The translations under genes were made by a program, and so were the position numbers. From a virus: a stretch of DNA of 24,746 nt. The notes beneath the pieces are model-generated. The model was given only the letters and a program-made list of their open reading frames with translations. It ran no database searches and was not told the origin of the DNA. How positions within the stretch are numbered: position 1 is the first letter of the stretch; every line of letters starts with the position of its first letter. This document shows, one piece after another, positions 13,219-21,715 of this stretch. Location: IMG/VR virus record IMGVR_UViG_3300044628_000609, positions 1-24,746 of that record. One strand, 5' to 3'.

Positions 13219-13787
13219 TTCTGTTTGCCTTTCAATTGGCCTTTAGCTTTTAAGGTTAAGAATCTGATTCGCTCATTGATCTGCTTGGGCAGTTGGTCGC
13301 GAGCTGTATCTAGAGCTAGGTCTGTGACACCTGCGGATTGGTAGTAATTGCTTGGTGCTGGACCTTTTTGTTGTGCGAGTGGTCCGCGTGGCTTGCTTGA
13401 TCGTTCGTAAACGTTGCCGCGATACCTATTAACGATGAACGCTCCAGGTAAATTCCCGCGTCCTTTATCTGGCCCTGACTTTTTATACGTCACGCCTTTT
13501 TTTGTTTGCTTGGCTCCGAAGTACCGCAAAGGAATCGGATAGCCTTTTATCATCAGGATCTCAGAAGTCAGATTCGCAACGTCGGACTTCTTGCTTACTG
13601 CAATTGCTTTCTTCAGCACCTTCACAGGCACAGGAATAACGCTTTTCAACTTGCGTGCTGCTTTGATTTTGACTTGACTTGCCGTCTTGTTGACGGCAAC
13701 GTTTAACTCACGCTTGATGTTTGCACCGAGGCTTTCAATCGTCTTTCTGACTGCGGCTAGCGATTGCGAATCGATGTTGATTTTCAT
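13215..13787 (-). CDS. Tail completion protein (minor tail protein Z-like)
   Basis: 190 residues, very basic; lambda Z is nearly the same length. It reads as an N-terminal helical part (LAAVRKTIESLGANIKREL), then PIPLRYFGAKQTKKGVTYK, then GAFIVNRYRGNVYERSSKPRGPLAQQKGP. This matches the prophage minor tail protein Z pattern of strand IPL, ARQTKKGV and AFI-x-GRVF-R. It likely acts at the head-tail joint. Confidence 0.8.
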   Translation of the reverse strand: MKINIDSQSLAAVRKTIESLGANIKRELNVAVNKTASQVKIKAARKLKSVIPVPVKVLKKAIAVSKKSDVANLTSEILMIKGYPIPLRYFGAKQTKKGVTYKKSGPDKGRGNLPGAFIVNRYRGNVYERSSKPRGPLAQQKGPAPSNYYQSAGVTDLALDTARDQLPKQINERIRFLTLKAKGQLKGKQK

Positions 13788-13788
13788 C

Positions 13789-14286
13789 TCACGCCCTCAC
13801 GTTGTAAGGGTTGTTCTCGTCCTGCCTGTGAGTGACAGACAGAGACACAATCACACCGTTATGGCTTTCCGATTCTTCAAACGAACGGACCTCTATAATG
13901 TCAGAGATGATTGCGTTACTTGCGAACGTGTACCACATGCTGGGGTCGGTGGCTTCAGTCGTGATCGCTTTGATAATCTGAGCACCGCGATCGTTTTCGA
14001 TGGACTCGTACTCTTTGCTGCAAAAGTCGCTAGTGCGAACGAAACCGCACAATTCGAACGTGGTGTCGAATGCCATTGCTGGTGGATTACCTGGACAGCT
14101 TAACGATTCGTTCTTTGTCGAATCGCCTTGCTTGACAAGTATTAACCTATCTTCCGGTGTCCAAGTTGCGTTGCGATTTGGCCGTATAACACTTGTCACA
14201 TTGAATGCATAGCCGTTTGCAATCTTGATTTGCTCAAGCCTGCTGACAATCTCTCTAGCTATGGATTCGATGACTGTGTAAGCCAT
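13789..14286 (-). CDS. Probable tail terminator (gpU-like)
   Basis: 165 residues: an N-terminal helix (IESIAREIVSRLEQIKIANGY), then alternating strands (FDTTFELCGFVRTSD) and a long helix (IENDRGAQIIKAITTEA), ending with a strand (NGVIVSLSVTHRQDENNPY). This helix-strand layout and the closing strand fit tail terminators, which cap the tail tube. The call rests on that and on its position between connector and tail tube genes. Confidence 0.62.
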   Translation of the reverse strand: MAYTVIESIAREIVSRLEQIKIANGYAFNVTSVIRPNRNATWTPEDRLILVKQGDSTKNESLSCPGNPPAMAFDTTFELCGFVRTSDFCSKEYESIENDRGAQIIKAITTEATDPSMWYTFASNAIISDIIEVRSFEESESHNGVIVSLSVTHRQDENNPYNVRA

Positions 14287-14631
14287 TTATTGCACCAGCA
14301 AACGTAGAAAACCATTAGCGTCCGATAACAGTTGAACAATGGAACGAAGTGAAGTATCACCACCACTTCGTAACGCAATTAGCAGCTTGTCGCCGCCGGT
14401 GTCTAACTCATCTGCCGTAATCCCATCGCTTGCGTTTTTGACACGAACGACAAGAGCATTTACCAGCACTTCACCCACTTCGGAAGCAATTGACAACGGA
14501 TCTCGAATCACCAAAACTTCGATGGCTCTAGACTCTCCATTGCAAGGAAAGTATTCCGCTGACTCGCCAAACTGCCGCACTAAATTTGGTACGACAGTCC
14601 TGCGTAAGTGCTGCTCGAAGCGGGTTGGCAT
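14287..14631 (-). CDS. Head-tail connector (gpFII-like position)
   Basis: 114 residues, directly downstream of the capsid gene and close to lambda FII in length. It opens with LRRTVVPNLVRQFGESAEYFP and then strand-rich IEVLVIRDP and VNALVVRVKNASDGITADEL, a pattern shared with FII/ATP-binding-sugar-transporter-like phage proteins. It probably joins the head to the tail. Start ATG 14631 lies 2 nt past the capsid stop. Confidence 0.68.
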   Translation of the reverse strand: MPTRFEQHLRRTVVPNLVRQFGESAEYFPCNGESRAIEVLVIRDPLSIASEVGEVLVNALVVRVKNASDGITADELDTGGDKLLIALRSGGDTSLRSIVQLLSDANGFLRLLVQ

Positions 14632-14633
14632 TA

Positions 14634-15611
14634 CTAGGCGATCTTCAGCAAGTGACCAGCCTGTGCGTACAGAATCACCTCGTCCACGTCGTGGCGAACT
14701 CGGATGATATTTGCTCGCACTACTTCGTCACGGTAGCTTTCAATCGCACCGTCAATGCTCGAACCGTCAGCACCCCAATGGAATGTTCTTCCAATGCATG
14801 GCTCACGGAAATCGCTGGATGTTGCGACTCGGCAAACCATTGCGTAGGTGCTTGACCAGATTTGCCCAACCGAAGCCGATTGACCTTCCTTGGCACTGTT
14901 GATGCTTCCACCTGCTACGATGATGTAGTCAAGGTCAAACGCCTGAGCCAGCATCTGCAAAGTAACATCGCTTGCCAGGTTACGATCGCCAGCACCGCTT
15001 GAAGCAATCCGGTCGATAACTTCAGGAGTGTTGCGAAGATTGCGGAAAACCTTCTTGTTGATAACAAGAGCGTTAGGCCACAATCCAGAACCGTCGTAAA
15101 CCTTTTGCACTGCTGCTTCGACGTTTGTCAAAGGCTTAGCAGTAGCAATAGTTGCCCAAGGGACGCTGGACACGTCCGTCGTTAGAGCGGAACCTGTCCA
15201 AGTGGAGGTGTTGAAAATAGCATCAGCAACTCGTTTTTCAGCGTTAGCCAAAACGGAGTTGTATGCCCTTTGAGAAGCGACCGTTTCCGCATCGAAATAT
15301 TCTGCATACATCTTTGCTTCGCGATCGTCGATTGGCTCTTCTGCTCCGTGCTCTTCGCAGGAGTAAGTCGAGTCGTCGAAAGTGAAATTGCCGCGAGCGT
15401 ACCCGCTACCTGGAGCACGCTTTGTATCGCGCTGCTGCAATAATTGTTCAAGAGGAATCTTTCCAAAGTTTCCTGCTTGCGAAGCTACGTCAACGGTCGT
15501 TAAAACCTTCCGTGCGATGTAGCCAGCCTTTTCTGCTTCAAGATCGAACGCTTCGAAACTTGCCGCTAAGTCTGGTCTTAGTGTTGCTAAACTTGTAACT
15601 GATGTTGGCAT
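14634..15611 (-). CDS. Major capsid protein
   Basis: 325 residues. N-terminal helix with LRPDLAASFEAFDLEAEKAGYIARKVL, then a GNFGKIPLEQLLQQRDTKRAPGSG loop and a long spine helix region (VASQRAYNSVLANAEKRVADAIF). The C-terminal DEVVRANIIRVRHDVDEVILYAQAGHLL gives the A-domain strands of an HK97-fold capsid subunit of the gpE type. AAAGG stands about 8 nt before the ATG at 15611. It follows the decoration and scaffold genes and is preceded by a structured leader. Confidence 0.9.
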   Translation of the reverse strand: MPTSVTSLATLRPDLAASFEAFDLEAEKAGYIARKVLTTVDVASQAGNFGKIPLEQLLQQRDTKRAPGSGYARGNFTFDDSTYSCEEHGAEEPIDDREAKMYAEYFDAETVASQRAYNSVLANAEKRVADAIFNTSTWTGSALTTDVSSVPWATIATAKPLTNVEAAVQKVYDGSGLWPNALVINKKVFRNLRNTPEVIDRIASSGAGDRNLASDVTLQMLAQAFDLDYIIVAGGSINSAKEGQSASVGQIWSSTYAMVCRVATSSDFREPCIGRTFHWGADGSSIDGAIESYRDEVVRANIIRVRHDVDEVILYAQAGHLLKIA

Positions 15612-15624
15612 TTGCTTTACCTTT

Positions 15625-15706
15625 CCCCAGGCAAAACAAACTACTGATTAAAAGTGACCGGGCTTTGCTGGTAGCTACTCCAACGCCGCCCAAGTCACGC
15701 CTGGGG
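15625..15706 (-). promoter_or_regulatory. Long leader hairpin before the capsid gene
   Basis: CCCCAGGC (15699-15706) and GCCTGGGG (15625-15632) are a perfect 8-bp inverted pair at the ends of the gap between the decoration and capsid genes. Inside, GTGAC pairs with GTCAC and GGGC with GCCC, closing near GTAGCTAC. A 21-nt AT-rich bulge lies on one side. The 3' arm ends next to the AAAGG ribosome site. It could protect or tune the capsid mRNA, or be a processing site. No T-run follows, so it is unlikely to be a simple terminator. Confidence 0.6.
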
Positions 15707-15711
15707 TTTGG

Positions 15712-16089
15712 TTACGCTGCGGTGTCGCCGTGAGCGTTGTAAAGTACTTCAATAATGTCACCGTCTGCGGTTGCCGCTTCGAGTGCTGTGCCGATTTGAA
15801 AAGCAGTTGTGGCGGCTGTGTCTTGAACTTTACCGTCAGATTCTGTGTACAGAGTTGCGCCTGCTGCAAGAGCTTCAATAGCGATCATCTTATGAGTGCC
15901 CGTCGCAGTTCTTAGCCGAACGCTAATAACGTCACCGCTTACTGCGGGTTCCATTGCGGTTCCGATATCCTTAACCGCAAGTCCTGCTTCCGTGATCGTG
16001 CCACCGCTGCCGAGTGTTACGCGTGCGTATTGCTTGATCGTTCCCGCTGCGGTGAACGCTTTTGTGTTGCTGTCAACGTATTGACTCAT
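15712..16089 (-). CDS. Capsid decoration/stabilising protein (DUF2190-like)
   Basis: 125 residues, almost all beta: GTIKQYARVTLGSGG, EAGLAVKDIGTAM, GDVISVRLRTATGTHKMIA, GATLYTESDGKV, IGTALEAATADGDIIEVLYN. These features are typical of DUF2190-type capsid decoration proteins. It lies between protease/scaffold and capsid genes as lambda D does. AAGGA is about 7 nt before the ATG at 16089. Confidence 0.85.
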   Translation of the reverse strand: MSQYVDSNTKAFTAAGTIKQYARVTLGSGGTITEAGLAVKDIGTAMEPAVSGDVISVRLRTATGTHKMIAIEALAAGATLYTESDGKVQDTAATTAFQIGTALEAATADGDIIEVLYNAHGDTAA

Positions 16090-16124
16090 TTTCTATTCCT
16101 TTAACTTTAAAGTTGTTGTTTGGT

Positions 16125-16580
16125 TTAGCAGTTGACTTCAGCAAGCATTTGCTCGCGTAGTCCTGGGTTTTCTTTGTTGACTGCGACGACTGCTTTGCTC
16201 TTAGCGTAGCCGGAAGCAACTTTGGCTTGAATCAAATCGGACCATCGAGCCTTTGCCGAAACACCGCCTACAGACTTTGCCTTTGCGACTGGAGCCACGC
16301 CAGACTTAGCTTTAACTACAGGCTCCTCAACAGGCATCTCTGGCTCAACTTCTACTTCAACAGCAGCCTTGGCCTTCATCGCTGCCATCTCTGTTTCAAG
16401 TGCAGAGATTCGAGCCATGAGGGAATCGTTTTCGGCCATCGTTTCTTCGACTGCTGTGGCAGCAACTTGCGGCATAGGCATTTGCTGCTCCATGCACTTC
16501 ACAATGAAATCGGCTTTCGCCTTTGGGAATGCTCGCTTGATTTCTTGAATCGTCGCGGCAACGGGTTGCGAATCGCTCAT
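16125..16580 (-). CDS. Nested scaffold protein from an internal start
   Basis: In-frame ATG at 16580 (codon 202 of the protease gene) with AAGGAG 7 nt upstream, as strong a ribosome site as any in the window. The product would be 151 residues: IKRAFPKAKADFIVKCMEQQM, a coiled coil (MAENDSLMARISALETEMAAMKAKA), a Val/Glu/Pro linker and a basic C-terminus that would bind the capsid protein. This mirrors lambda, where Nu3 is made from inside C. Confidence 0.78.
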   Translation of the reverse strand: MSDSQPVAATIQEIKRAFPKAKADFIVKCMEQQMPMPQVAATAVEETMAENDSLMARISALETEMAAMKAKAAVEVEVEPEMPVEEPVVKAKSGVAPVAKAKSVGGVSAKARWSDLIQAKVASGYAKSKAVVAVNKENPGLREQMLAEVNC

Positions 16581-17183
16581 GGTATTTCTCCTTTGTAGCG
16601 GTTCCTTGTTGCCATCAACGTCTGCTTCGAACAACGAAGCAAACACACGTTGCGGCATGTTTCGTTTACGTGCGAACGCTGTGGCTCGCACTGGTTTATT
16701 AGCGATTGAGTTGACTAGACCAAACGCTAAAGCTTCTTGAGCGTTGAAGAATGTTTCGTTCTTCATAACGCTCAAAATGTCGTCTGCACTCTTGCCAGTT
16801 TTCTCAGTGTAGGCACCAACCATTGACTCTTTAAGTTTCGCTAGAAGCATTGCATTCTTTGCGTGTTCTGCATCGTCACCCTCGGTTACTGACCAGGGGT
16901 TGTGAATCATCAAATAGCCGTTGCTGGCAATCTCAACTTGATCGAATGCCATAGCGACATAAGAAGCAATCGAGAACGCTGCGGACTCAATCACGCATTG
17001 TTTCTGCCCTGTGTAGTTTTTGAAAGCGTCGTACATTGCGAAGCCTTCGAATACTTCGCCGCCTTCACTGTGGATTCGTACCGTAATCGGCTTCATCGGA
17101 TCGCAATTAGCTAGGAAGCTGCGAACATCCATTGCGGTTGTTCCTTCGCTTCCGATCTCTCCGATTGTGATCTCGTTAGACAT
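16125..17183 (-). CDS. Head maturation protease (ClpP-type) fused to scaffold region
   Basis: 352 residues. The protease part covers about residues 1-165: IHSEGGEVFEGFAMYDAF, the nucleophile S74 in SIASYVAMA, H94 in MIHNPW and the TFFNAQEALAFGLVNSI segment. The acid of the usual Ser-His-Asp triad falls on E143 here. Residues 202-352 form a coiled coil plus Lys-rich tail, the typical scaffold part, which can also be made alone from an internal start at 16580. Starts 8 nt inside the portal end. It cleaves scaffold and capsid N-termini in related phages. Confidence 0.88.
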   Translation of the reverse strand: MSNEITIGEIGSEGTTAMDVRSFLANCDPMKPITVRIHSEGGEVFEGFAMYDAFKNYTGQKQCVIESAAFSIASYVAMAFDQVEIASNGYLMIHNPWSVTEGDDAEHAKNAMLLAKLKESMVGAYTEKTGKSADDILSVMKNETFFNAQEALAFGLVNSIANKPVRATAFARKRNMPQRVFASLFEADVDGNKEPLQRRNTMSDSQPVAATIQEIKRAFPKAKADFIVKCMEQQMPMPQVAATAVEETMAENDSLMARISALETEMAAMKAKAAVEVEVEPEMPVEEPVVKAKSGVAPVAKAKSVGGVSAKARWSDLIQAKVASGYAKSKAVVAVNKENPGLREQMLAEVNC

Positions 17184-18954
17184 CTGCGAGCACCTCCGGT
17201 GTTTCTACAGCACCATCCATTGCGTCTGCGATCAATGCGTTTACGCTGGTTTCGGTCAGACCGATACCACCTAGAAAAACTCGTGCTGCGGCCTCGCTTG
17301 TTTGACCGCTTGCAAGCTCCTGCAAAATTTTCTGAATAGCCTTGCGATTGCGATTCCATTGCAATGTGCTGATACCAGCAAACTCACCTGTCGGTACTGG
17401 TTCGCCAGACTCCGATGCTGCACTAGCTGCCTGCGACTCCATCAACGCTGGATCTTGTAGAGATATCGTCTGTCCTGCTGGCATGACCAACGGCATGAGA
17501 TCACGCCAATTAATCGGTGGGCTTGTTGGGTTAGACTTGTTGAACTCATCAGCCTTTTTTGCGGCCTTGTCGATTGCGTAGAAGTTATCTTCGACAATCT
17601 CGTCCGCTGTCTCTTCCCAGTCACCACCGCGTGCATTGTGCAGCCTTCGTGGGCTTGTGAGTGCGTTGCGAAGCTGCGTTGCATCACCTTCTGCGTCTGC
17701 GACTGGCTCTATGTAGCTCCAGGTTGGTAAGTTCCAGTTATGGCTGTAGATCTTTACCTTTGGTTTCTGTGACCAATTGCGAATCTCTTTGTCGTCCTCG
17801 ATTAGACGAGATAACCACCATTCATAGCCAGGCTTGTGGAGTCGTCGTACTAGATTCAACTGATCGGCAACGAACCCTTTTCGTGCTTCGTCTACAGCAC
17901 CACGCCACCCGCTGAAGTTTGTTTCGCTGCCATCCATCAGAACCAAGCAAAGAGGCAAACCGAAGTTGACTCCAAGGACTTGCAGGATTAATTTGACCTG
18001 ATCGAAGTACCCGCTATTGGGAACGTTTGGAGAAAACCCTTCTAACTCTTCACCAGGGTTGCCTATGATCTCCATGCCAGGGCTAACGCCTTCAATTTGA
18101 CGAGTTCCCGCTGGAGTTGTTTCAATCGAGGATTCTCCGTATCCTGCCATTTGCATCGCTGGAGTCAAACCTTGCTTTCGGAAGATAGCGAAACACGACA
18201 CGACTTGCTGCTGTACTAGCTTTGCAAAATTGATATCTTCTAACATGCCTGCGTATGCAAAGACGGGTGCTAATTGCGTAACACCTCTGGTTTGCAAAAC
18301 TCTCTTGGGGTTGTAGACATGGAAAACTTGCCGTCTTCCGTTGGAATCTCTAACGTCAATTGGATTTGACTGACCCTTGGTTCCAAATTCGTCTAACTCT
18401 TCTAGTACGTGGTACTGCGTCCTTTTCCCAAATCTGTCTGTTGTGACTCCCAGAAAAGTATCTTGCGTGGTTGTTTTTGTTTGAATCGAATGAGACTCAA
18501 TAACCTGAAACGAACCTTCCTCGGTTCCAGTAACAACGATATCGCCATCGATTGATTCGGCTCTAGCACAGTAGCGTTCGATTTCGGCCCAGGTAGATTC
18601 TCCTGCGATGTCGCATTGTTCTGGATCGTTTGCGTACTCGTTCCATCGGTTCCATAGTTCCAAATCCAGACCTTTATCTCCAGTCTTCGGATCTAGCTTG
18701 AAACCGCTTTGGACGATGTTATCTACTCTGCGATCGGCAAGGATACCTATTACAGCATCGTTGCGATCCATGTCGCGAGCTTGTTCGATTGCGTCGTAAT
18801 ACTTGGACTCGCTGCGGAAGTGGTAATCAGGACCGCTCCCTTGTGGTGCTACTCCGGTTCTGCGTCGAACGAACCGACTCGACCGACTCATTTCATAGTC
18901 AGCACGGATGTCGTCAAACGTAGACTGAAGACTCTTTGGACCTCTCTTTATCAC
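17176..18954 (-). CDS. Portal protein (lambda gpB type)
   Basis: 592 residues. Key lambda-portal segments are present: RDMDRNDAVIGILADRRVDNIV (60-81), VFHVYNPKRVLQTRGVTQLAPVFAY (210-234), helix with EDINFAKLVQQQVVSCFAIF, and NFSGWRGAVDEARKGF (346-361). The portal ring is the DNA channel of the capsid and the docking site for terminase. It overlaps the gene before it by 4 nt (ATGA). Residues after 500 are Gln/Glu/Ala rich and may be a flexible tail. Confidence 0.9.
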   Translation of the reverse strand: MIKRGPKSLQSTFDDIRADYEMSRSSRFVRRRTGVAPQGSGPDYHFRSESKYYDAIEQARDMDRNDAVIGILADRRVDNIVQSGFKLDPKTGDKGLDLELWNRWNEYANDPEQCDIAGESTWAEIERYCARAESIDGDIVVTGTEEGSFQVIESHSIQTKTTTQDTFLGVTTDRFGKRTQYHVLEELDEFGTKGQSNPIDVRDSNGRRQVFHVYNPKRVLQTRGVTQLAPVFAYAGMLEDINFAKLVQQQVVSCFAIFRKQGLTPAMQMAGYGESSIETTPAGTRQIEGVSPGMEIIGNPGEELEGFSPNVPNSGYFDQVKLILQVLGVNFGLPLCLVLMDGSETNFSGWRGAVDEARKGFVADQLNLVRRLHKPGYEWWLSRLIEDDKEIRNWSQKPKVKIYSHNWNLPTWSYIEPVADAEGDATQLRNALTSPRRLHNARGGDWEETADEIVEDNFYAIDKAAKKADEFNKSNPTSPPINWRDLMPLVMPAGQTISLQDPALMESQAASAASESGEPVPTGEFAGISTLQWNRNRKAIQKILQELASGQTSEAAARVFLGGIGLTETSVNALIADAMDGAVETPEVLADV

Positions 18955-19247
18955 CGGAATCCTCCAGAGACAGAAAGGAATCGAACGGAACTGCCAGAGT
19001 TTGTACGATTCGCAGACACGAACGCACGAGCCCGATTAAGCAAGTTCTCGATTTGCGTTGCGCTGATCGCCATCGACGAGCCTTGGTCAGACTGGCTCTG
19101 TGGTGTCAGGATAAAGTATTGAGTTGCCGCAGTAACAAACGAAGCTGCTTTCGAAACGGATTGAGCCGCTTCAAAGTCTGCGTTGTCTAGAAGAGTGTCG
19201 ATGACTTCATCGATTGTTGGTGCTGGCATGCAAAAACGATATGCCAT
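18951..19247 (-). CDS. Small protein at the gpW position
   Basis: 98 residues between terminase and portal, where lambda has the head-completion protein W. Two helical parts, IDEVIDTLLDNADFEAAQSVSKAASFVTAA and SATQIENLLNRARAFVSANR, and a short strand end. AGGTG precedes the ATG at 19247; a second Met at codon 7 is possible. A 7-bp perfect hairpin (ACCGTTT/AAACGGT, 19263-19282) sits just upstream. Similarity to W is positional only. Confidence 0.66.
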   Translation of the reverse strand: MAYRFCMPAPTIDEVIDTLLDNADFEAAQSVSKAASFVTAATQYFILTPQSQSDQGSSMAISATQIENLLNRARAFVSANRTNSGSSVRFLSVSGGFR

Positions 19248-19292
19248 AGCACCTATTTTGTTACCGTTTGCGGAAAAACGGTTTTGCCGATT

Positions 19293-19559
19293 CTACAGGT
19301 TCTCCAGTAGCCACTTGATCGCATCCTGACCATTCGCTACTTCCTTGCCGTTCTTCAGCTTTGCGTAGCGTGCCTGCAATCCAAACTGCAGATAACGTAA
19401 TGTCTTTTTTTGGTTAGAATCCAGACGGCAATCAACTCGCTCACTGTAGTATCCGTCGAAGATGTTTTGCAGCAAAGGAACTTCCAGATACGACACGACA
19501 ACAAACGGATCGTCTTTTGGTTCCGGTGTCTGCGTGTACGATTCGATCGGTACTGTCAC
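19293..19559 (-). CDS. Small protein following the terminase gene
   Basis: 88 residues from GTG at 19559, which overlaps the terminase stop as GTGA. LDSNQKKTLRYLQFGLQARYAKLKNGKEVANGQDAIKWLLENL is a convincing helical domain at the C-terminus, and YLEVPLLQNIFDGYYSERVDCRL precedes it. A longer version from ATG 19739 (148 residues) would run 184 nt inside the terminase nuclease end; its extra N-terminus is Ser/Arg/Gln low complexity and looks like a shadow, so I prefer GTG. Function unknown. Confidence 0.62.
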   Translation of the reverse strand: MTVPIESYTQTPEPKDDPFVVVSYLEVPLLQNIFDGYYSERVDCRLDSNQKKTLRYLQFGLQARYAKLKNGKEVANGQDAIKWLLENL

Positions 19560-21715
19560 CGCTGGCTCGCTAGAAACGGACGACCATATTGGTCCGTGAA
19601 CGGTTTCGGTTCTGGCTTGCGAATCTGCTGTCGGATCGGTTGCTGCCGAGGTATCACCTTGATTCCCATGCAAGCTGCCGCGCAAATCGCTAGAGCTGTC
19701 GCGTCTAGCTTGTGATTGTTTCGACTTTTCACGACCCATTTTTTTTGTAATCCTTTCCCTTCGATAAATACCTCCTGCCGTTCCTCCGCGCAAATCTGCT
19801 GAGCGTATTGCAAGTGCTCTTTCGGATCTTTCGTACTCCATACCGATAAACTCCCGTCGTTGAATGTGTGGGCTTCGTCGAATGTGTTCGTTGCGAAGCG
19901 TTGCTGAACTTCCGATTTCCATTTGTGTGCGTTTACGTGGTACAACCACAGACGCTGCTCCAATTGAAAATCCGCTCTGCACTCGTCGAAGAATCGACGC
20001 TTCTCAGAACTCTCTCCGGTGTAGTTCATGCGGCCATCGTCGTGGCCTTTCGAAGCTACGAATGGTGCACCTGTTTGACGGACAAACTCGTAGACAGCGT
20101 TCGTAAAATCTCCTGAGTCTACAAAGCCGAACTCTGGTCGGTTCTGTGCTAGTGCGTACCGTCTTAGCTCGTGGAGTGCTCGTAGGATCGCTATCTCTGT
20201 CGCTTCGTCGCTGCTACGTGTGTCGGTGCCTATGACGCTCCATTCTCCGTAGTCGATAACGTGTCCGACGCAATTGCCGTGGAAAGCGATCTTCACCCAG
20301 TCGAGTTTGTACTTGCCAACGTCGCAACCAAAGAACACTCGCGAGCCTGCGGGTACTTCGGCGTGTGCTAAACCGCTCATGCGAGAAGCGACTGTTCCAG
20401 GTAGTAAACCTAGTCCTTCCGGTTCTTCCTCTTCCGCTGGTTCGTTTTGGAGCTCTGCCAAGACACGATCTAATCCCCAGTCTGATACTCTGTTGTAGAA
20501 CGCTTGAAGTGCGTCGAGCTCTAACTGGTTGCCGTTCTCATCTAATTCCGAAACGAACCTATGAGGATTCGTGACGACAGCACCGAGATTCATCGCTTCA
20601 TAGTTGTCTCGGTAGAACTGCGTAGCTAGCTTGCCGTCTTTGTCACCTTCCGATTGTGCCTTTTTACGAAGTGCAATGTACTCGTCCCACAAGTCTTCAC
20701 GTTCAGGCCAGCTTGATAAGATGCCGTATCGATCACCTGCAAATGTAGGTTTGTGCTGTCTGGATGTGACTCGATACGAATAGCATTTTCGATTCTGAAT
20801 AGTAGTTAGGACGACTCGGCTGATTCGTTTGTTTGGACCTGCTAAGCCCGCAACGTCGCTGTCGATCATGTCCTCAATATCTTCGTGTCGATTCGTTGGT
20901 GAAAACGCAACGTCTCTCGTTTCTGGATCATCGATGATTGCCAAGTCAGGCCTGTCCTCGTCGTCGCCTTCACCTCGAATTGCCGCATCGAGTCCGAAGT
21001 AGACACATAGCTTGCCACCGAACGGCGAGCCAGGCACAAACGGTAGCCGGATCTTTTCTTGACTCCAAATGATGTCGGTCTTGTGTCCGTCAACGTGTTG
21101 CTTCGCTGCACGCTGTGGTGCACCGTCTAGTGCTTTAACGCAAGCTGTTATCTCTGGAAAGTCTGCGAAGAACTCAGGGAACTTGCGTTCGTTGCTGAAC
21201 TTTGTCTTGCATTGCTTGAACAACTTTGATGCTTTCTTTGTTGTCTGTGCAATAAAGACAGGGAACCTAATCGGAGTTGCAACAAGTGCATAAGCGACCA
21301 TGCCGATCGTTACTTGACTCTTGCCGTCACCTCTAGGTGCTGCTACCGCTTTATCTCCACCACTGAAACAGCGTTCGTAAATCGCGTCTATCATTGCCAA
21401 GTGATGCGTTGCAAACGGATTGTAAAAGATTAAACTGAAGTAAGTCCGCAGGAACCGTTCTGGATCGGCTAAGCACTTTTCACGACGAACGATGTCCGCA
21501 ATCTTTGGAATGATTACGCGTGCAGACTCGCTGCGTGCTTCGCGCTTGCGTTCGATGTCGCGGCTAGATTCACTTTGCCGCCTTGACGGTACATCCCTCA
21601 ACGCTACCAACGCCGCTATCTGTTTTTGCTGATCCATCAACGATAAGACGCGGGTCAATTCCAAGGTCGGAAGCGATGCGAGATAACTCACTGTCTCTGG
21701 CTGTAAGCTGACCAT
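19556..21715 (-). CDS. terL: Terminase large subunit
   Basis: 719 residues, the packaging motor. ATPase: Walker A AAPRGDGKS (125-133) and Walker B DLAIIDDPE (257-265). Nuclease: FFGCD465VG, FVD533SGD536 and NHKLD671ATA give the acidic cluster of the RNase H-like domain. ATG 21715 has AAGG 6 nt upstream; it overlaps the preceding gene by 146 nt, and a start at 21637 (codon 27) cannot be excluded. It sits one gene before the gpW-position protein, as in lambda. Confidence 0.9.
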   Translation of the reverse strand: MVSLQPETVSYLASLPTLELTRVLSLMDQQKQIAALVALRDVPSRRQSESSRDIERKREARSESARVIIPKIADIVRREKCLADPERFLRTYFSLIFYNPFATHHLAMIDAIYERCFSGGDKAVAAPRGDGKSQVTIGMVAYALVATPIRFPVFIAQTTKKASKLFKQCKTKFSNERKFPEFFADFPEITACVKALDGAPQRAAKQHVDGHKTDIIWSQEKIRLPFVPGSPFGGKLCVYFGLDAAIRGEGDDEDRPDLAIIDDPETRDVAFSPTNRHEDIEDMIDSDVAGLAGPNKRISRVVLTTIQNRKCYSYRVTSRQHKPTFAGDRYGILSSWPEREDLWDEYIALRKKAQSEGDKDGKLATQFYRDNYEAMNLGAVVTNPHRFVSELDENGNQLELDALQAFYNRVSDWGLDRVLAELQNEPAEEEEPEGLGLLPGTVASRMSGLAHAEVPAGSRVFFGCDVGKYKLDWVKIAFHGNCVGHVIDYGEWSVIGTDTRSSDEATEIAILRALHELRRYALAQNRPEFGFVDSGDFTNAVYEFVRQTGAPFVASKGHDDGRMNYTGESSEKRRFFDECRADFQLEQRLWLYHVNAHKWKSEVQQRFATNTFDEAHTFNDGSLSVWSTKDPKEHLQYAQQICAEERQEVFIEGKGLQKKWVVKSRNNHKLDATALAICAAACMGIKVIPRQQPIRQQIRKPEPKPFTDQYGRPFLASQR

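Noticed and set aside
19263-19282. Perfect 7-bp hairpin before the gpW-position gene as a terminator
   Set aside because: No T-run after it on the coding strand, and the genes on both sides appear to be in one operon.
19560-19982. Long N-terminal extensions of the 19293-19559 gene
   Set aside because: They overlap the terminase nuclease motifs in another frame and are low in complexity; the GTGA start is more economical.
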